DNA of 64,000 bases, taken from the NCBI GenBank assembly GCA_018894105.1, contig CM032128.1, forward strand, positions 16,597,001 to 16,661,000. The letters run 5' to 3'. Source of the DNA: Jacaranda mimosifolia. Its lineage: Eukaryota; Streptophyta; Magnoliopsida; Lamiales; Bignoniaceae. This document shows positions 60,750 to 64,000 of this stretch, one piece after another; position 1 is the stretch's first letter, and each line of letters opens with the position of its first letter. Both the position numbers and the translations under genes were made by a program. Below the pieces are notes generated by a model. That model did not search any database and was not told the DNA's origin. It saw only the letters and a list, made by a program, of their open reading frames with translations.

Positions 60750-60900
60750 TTAATAATTAAAAATTGATTACCATGGAATTTCTTTCATCAACATGGAATT
60801 TCTTCAAACGATTTCATCAAAATTGATTAAAAATTGATTAACATTGATTAAAAATTACATCAAATGATTTCTTCTCATTTTCGATCAACATGGAATTTCT
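60750..60900. repeat. Scrambled short repeats in L LTR
   Basis: 'catggaatttct' occurs three times, 'aaaattgatta' several times, and 'gatttc(a/t)tc' twice, interleaved. Other family LTRs have a single short version. Confidence 0.6.
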
Positions 60901-61365
60901 CTCACACTTAGAAAATTTCCTTCATCAAGTAGGATTTCCAATTGGCTTTTGTGTGTGACCCATTAGGTTCTACTTTTCATTGGACATTAGCTCACAAGTT
61001 TTGTGACTTTAGAATATCAAATATTCATATTAGTTTAAACTCCTTTAAAGTAATCGACTTAATTCAACCAATCTCTATTAATTAAAGAGTACCCAATCTC
61101 CATGGTCGATGTCCAACCTCAAGCCTATGGAGCCCAACAATTGGCTAAATAAATGCTTTTGGTGAACCATTCTAGCTCTACGTGTGCCATAAAAATACAA
61201 TCATTCCATCTCCTATCTCCATGAAAAAGGCTAGGGCAAGATATTTGTCAACACCCTAATAGTCTTAATATTATGTTTCTATTCTCAATGTTCGATTCCT
61301 ATTTATGACCTTATCTTTGAAAAAAAAAATTTCAAAATGTCATACTGCCTTGTGTAAGGATTCCT

Positions 61366-61757
61366 ATGAGGCCCAACCAGACCCAACATGTAAGCCTTAA
61401 AAAACATGAGGGCTAGGGTATGCTAGGGACCATAAAAGGCTTAACTAAAGAAAGAACAAAGCAAGTGATCTGCATGGGAGAATGCAGAGTAATAACTTCA
61501 GTAAGAGCATCTAGATGGATTACTATACTGAGTCTAGTAACTACTAAAGTAGAGTTAAGTTAAAAGGTATGGTATAGTAGCCTTTCTGAGCAAGCCTCTA
61601 GGGTCTCCTATCTATGATGTGGTAAAGGGAGGATGTTAAGGGAAACAGTGAGTGGAGATTTCCTTGCAGAGAGCCAGATGAGGGGAGACCTTCACGTCCA
61701 ATCTTTTCCTCTTTTTTATGATTCAATGCTCTCTTCAACCCGCAAGTTTAACCTTAT
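61366..61757. other. About 390-bp insert of unknown nature in L LTR
   Basis: Family LTRs read 'aaggatttcttggaattgatc' style sequence without a gap here. This copy has about 390 bp between 'aaggattcct' and 'tcttgaaattg' that match nothing else in the window. I see no clear terminal repeats, coding frame or clean target duplication. It could be a fragment of another transposon or repair filler. Confidence 0.55.
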
Positions 61758-62433
61758 CTTGAAATTGATTATTATAGAACACATAGGAGATGCACTCACA
61801 CTTCACAATGACGAGGAGTCGGATCCCATCATGGATCTCATAAACCTCCATATCTAAGTAGCCCATACCCAACCTCAACCCGAATGGCCTGCTAAGTGGC
61901 CAAGGAAGAGTCAAAGTATGAGGACCTAAACACAAGGTTACAATGGATCCTCAGGTCAAAGGACTAATTATAATCACTAGCTTAAGATGGAGAACTTGCC
62001 ACTACCAGCATGCCACAATAGCTACTTAGTGGATTCTCTAGGCAGGCCTCCTGTGCCTTGTTTTTAACAAGCACCTATTAACATGCACCTATATCTTATA
62101 TGGTTTGCTTAAGAAATGGAGCTGCATCTAACCCTTGGACTATGCGTCATTAGTGCAAATCTATCCGAATCTTAGATGCCCTATTTCTTAATATTTTATA
62201 ACTTGGGATATTTAAGAAAACATTCATGTAAGACTTATTCTATGATCACCACCTAGTGCGTGACAAAGTACCATAGTCTTGTGTCATTTAAAGGTTTCAA
62301 CAAAATGCCAGTGAAGTAGTATAAGCATAAGAAGAAGATAGCTATTTATAATAAATATCACTCGATCAAGATTGTCTCACAAGTGAAATAGTTTACATGC
62401 TAATCTCATTGGCTACGGAGTACTATTCCAACA

Positions 62434-62990
62434 ATCTATCACTTGCCCCAAGATATCCTTCAAAGACCTTTTGGGCTAGGGGTTTAGTTAGTAGATATGC
62501 TATATTCTCTTATGAGGTAAATCTTTCCACTCGTTTGGTCGCCTCTACATATGATCTCCAAGATCAAATGGTATCGCCTCAAAATGTGCTTGGATCGCTA
62601 ATGAGATCTTGGCTCCTTAGCTTTTGCAATCGCACTGTTGTTGTCACAGAAGACAACTACAAGCTCAGGCATGCTAAGCACTATATCTAACTCTCGGATG
62701 AAGTTTTTGGTCCAAACTCCTTCCTTTGCAGCTTTTGAAGCTGCAATATATTCTGCCTAAATGGTGGAATTAGCAGTACTATCTTGTTTGGAACTCCTCC
62801 AACTCACCGCACCCCTATTAAGGTAAAATATAAATCCAAAAGTGGATTTAGGTCATCTACACCAGATTGGAAACTTGAATCCAAAAACTCCTCGAGTTTT
62901 AATTCTCTATTGTCGTAAACTAAAAACAAGTCTTTAGTCCTTCTTAAGTACTTAAGGATTGCTTTAATGGTTATCTAGTGACACTCACCG
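62434..62990 (-). pseudogene. RNase H of element L
   Basis: Matches A's 24419-25010 at DNA level, including equivalents of the 'SWKSSKQDTT' and CDN regions, but with stops and frameshifts and no long open stretch. The polypurine tract next to the LTR is degraded. Confidence 0.7.
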
Positions 62991-64000
62991 AGATTTAACT
63001 GAAAGTGGCTCGTAATACTTAGAGCATGCGCTACATTCAATCTTGTACATTGAACTACATACATTATGCTCTCTATAGTAGATACAAAAGGTATCCGGGA
63101 CCTCTTTTGTCTTTCTCCCTTAGTCCTAGAGATTATACACTTGGAGAGACGAAGACCAAATCCTATAACGATGAATCCTTTCTTGGATTCTTTCATACTA
63201 AACCATTTTAATATTTTATCAATGTGTGGGGTTTGGGATAGCCCAGCATCTTCTTCGATATATCTCTATAGATACGTATTCCTAATATGTAGGATGCTTC
63301 TCCCAAATTCTTCATGGAGAATTAAGTAGATAACGATGCTTTAGTACACTCTAACATTCCTACCTCATTCCCAATGAGAATAGTGCCATCGACATAAAGC
63401 ACAATAAACTTTATACTACTCCAACTAGCTTTCTTATATGCACAAGGTTCATACACATTTTTGACAAAGTCAAATGACTTAACTGTCTTATCAAAACATA
63501 TGTTCCAACTTTGAGATGCCTGTTTAAGTCCATAAATAGATCTTTGGATTTTGCAAACTTTTTGCTCACTCCCCTTGGATGTAAAACCTTATGGTTGCTC
63601 CTTATAGATTTCTTCTTCCATGTTTTCATTGAGGAAAACGGTTCACATCCATTTGCCATATCTAATAGTCATAATATTTAGCTATAGCAAGTAAAATTTG
63701 AATGGACTAAGGTATTGCAATCGGTAAAAAGGTTTCCTCAAAATTGATACTGGGTCTTTGAGTATAACCTTTTGCAACTGGTCATACCTTAAAGGTTATT
63801 ACATCTCCATCGACTCCTAGCTTTTGTTTATAGATCCACTTGCAACCAATAGGAACTATTTCTTTTGGTGGATCTACCAAAGTCCATACTTTGTTGGAGT
63901 ACATAAAGTCTATTTTGAATTTTATGGCTTCAAGCTAATGTCCCAAGTCTATGTCCAACATAGCTTCCTCATAGGTCTTTGGATCACCATCCAATTTTCC
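62991..64000 (-). pseudogene. Reverse transcriptase of element L (continues past window)
   Basis: Pieces 62975-63196 ('ESKKGFIVIGFGLRLSK', 'VVQCTRLNVAHALSITS') and 63411-63659, and further blocks to the edge, cover copia polymerase back to the linker before it. The catalytic YVDD site (near 63385) is in a frame broken by nearby changes. The 5' part lies outside. Confidence 0.75.

Larger units (their letters stand above)
59754..62433 (-). mobile_element. 3' LTR of element L, with foreign insert
   Basis: It runs from 'tgaaagagtgtg' to 'attccaaca', 2680 bp. Without an insert of about 390 bp it would be about 2.3 kb, the family size. Confidence 0.8.
59754..64000 (-). mobile_element. Element L: Ty1/copia 3' part, runs off the window
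   Basis: A 3' LTR (59754-62433), then polypurine-tract-like sequence, RNase H and reverse transcriptase on the minus strand. It inserted in LTR I (left flank tgtat, 59749-59753). The rest of the element is right of the window. Confidence 0.82.

Noticed and set aside
61633..61857. Open frame as a gene in the unknown insert
   Set aside because: It runs across the insert border into ordinary LTR sequence.
1..64000. Host protein-coding or RNA genes
   Set aside because: Every stretch above about 300 bases could be assigned to a retrotransposon part, except the insert at 61366-61757. I saw no tRNA, rRNA or exon-like sequence outside elements.

Overview
The window looks like intergenic, repeat-packed DNA from a flowering-plant nuclear genome. 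The evidence is AT-rich sequence, a Ty3/gypsy chromovirus with a chromodomain, a Tat-type gypsy element with a second RNase H, and Ty1/copia elements primed by initiator methionine tRNA. I found no host gene, RNA gene or CRISPR array. Every long open stretch is a piece of a retrotransposon gag/pol gene or a chance frame inside a long terminal repeat (LTR). The species cannot be told from the sequence.

Almost every base can be placed in a nest of insertions. The outermost visible layer is a copia leader fragment (1-274). Into it went a Tat-type gypsy element, here called G (275-19734 visible). G holds a solo copia LTR, F (3952-18168), and F was later split by a complete chromovirus, D (4585-16561, target duplication tctat on both sides). 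G is also cut at 19735 by a second copia LTR, H. H is cut at 21306 by an opposite-strand copia LTR, I, which is in turn split three times. The first split is copia element A (22188-31168). The second is a 27.3-kb composite (32006-59316). The third is copia element L (59754 to the window edge).

Element A (minus strand) has two LTRs of equal length (2231 bp), about 96% alike by eye, an intact primer site and a near-perfect target duplication. Its internal region has lost most of gag and the catalytic core of reverse transcriptase, so it is a non-autonomous deletion derivative. The composite contains the 3' half of a minus-strand copia element (C), a plus-strand copia element (B, 35453-47675), the 5' leader and 5' LTR of a minus-strand element (47717-53485), and the 3' half of a plus-strand element (E, 53486-59316). 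Three solo LTRs (S1, S2, S3) sit inside these pieces.

The most interesting signals are in non-coding parts of the copia family. Its leader carries four hairpins at conserved spacing, with a shared loop motif and stems that differ between copies yet stay paired. Many LTRs carry a 7-12 base-arm palindrome just upstream of the TATA box. The leader has a GC-rich island. The composite is bounded by two inverted LTRs that share a near-matching target duplication, which ordinary LTR integration does not produce. Coordinates of element edges come from matching LTR ends (TG...CA), primer sites and target duplications by eye. Percent identities are rough.
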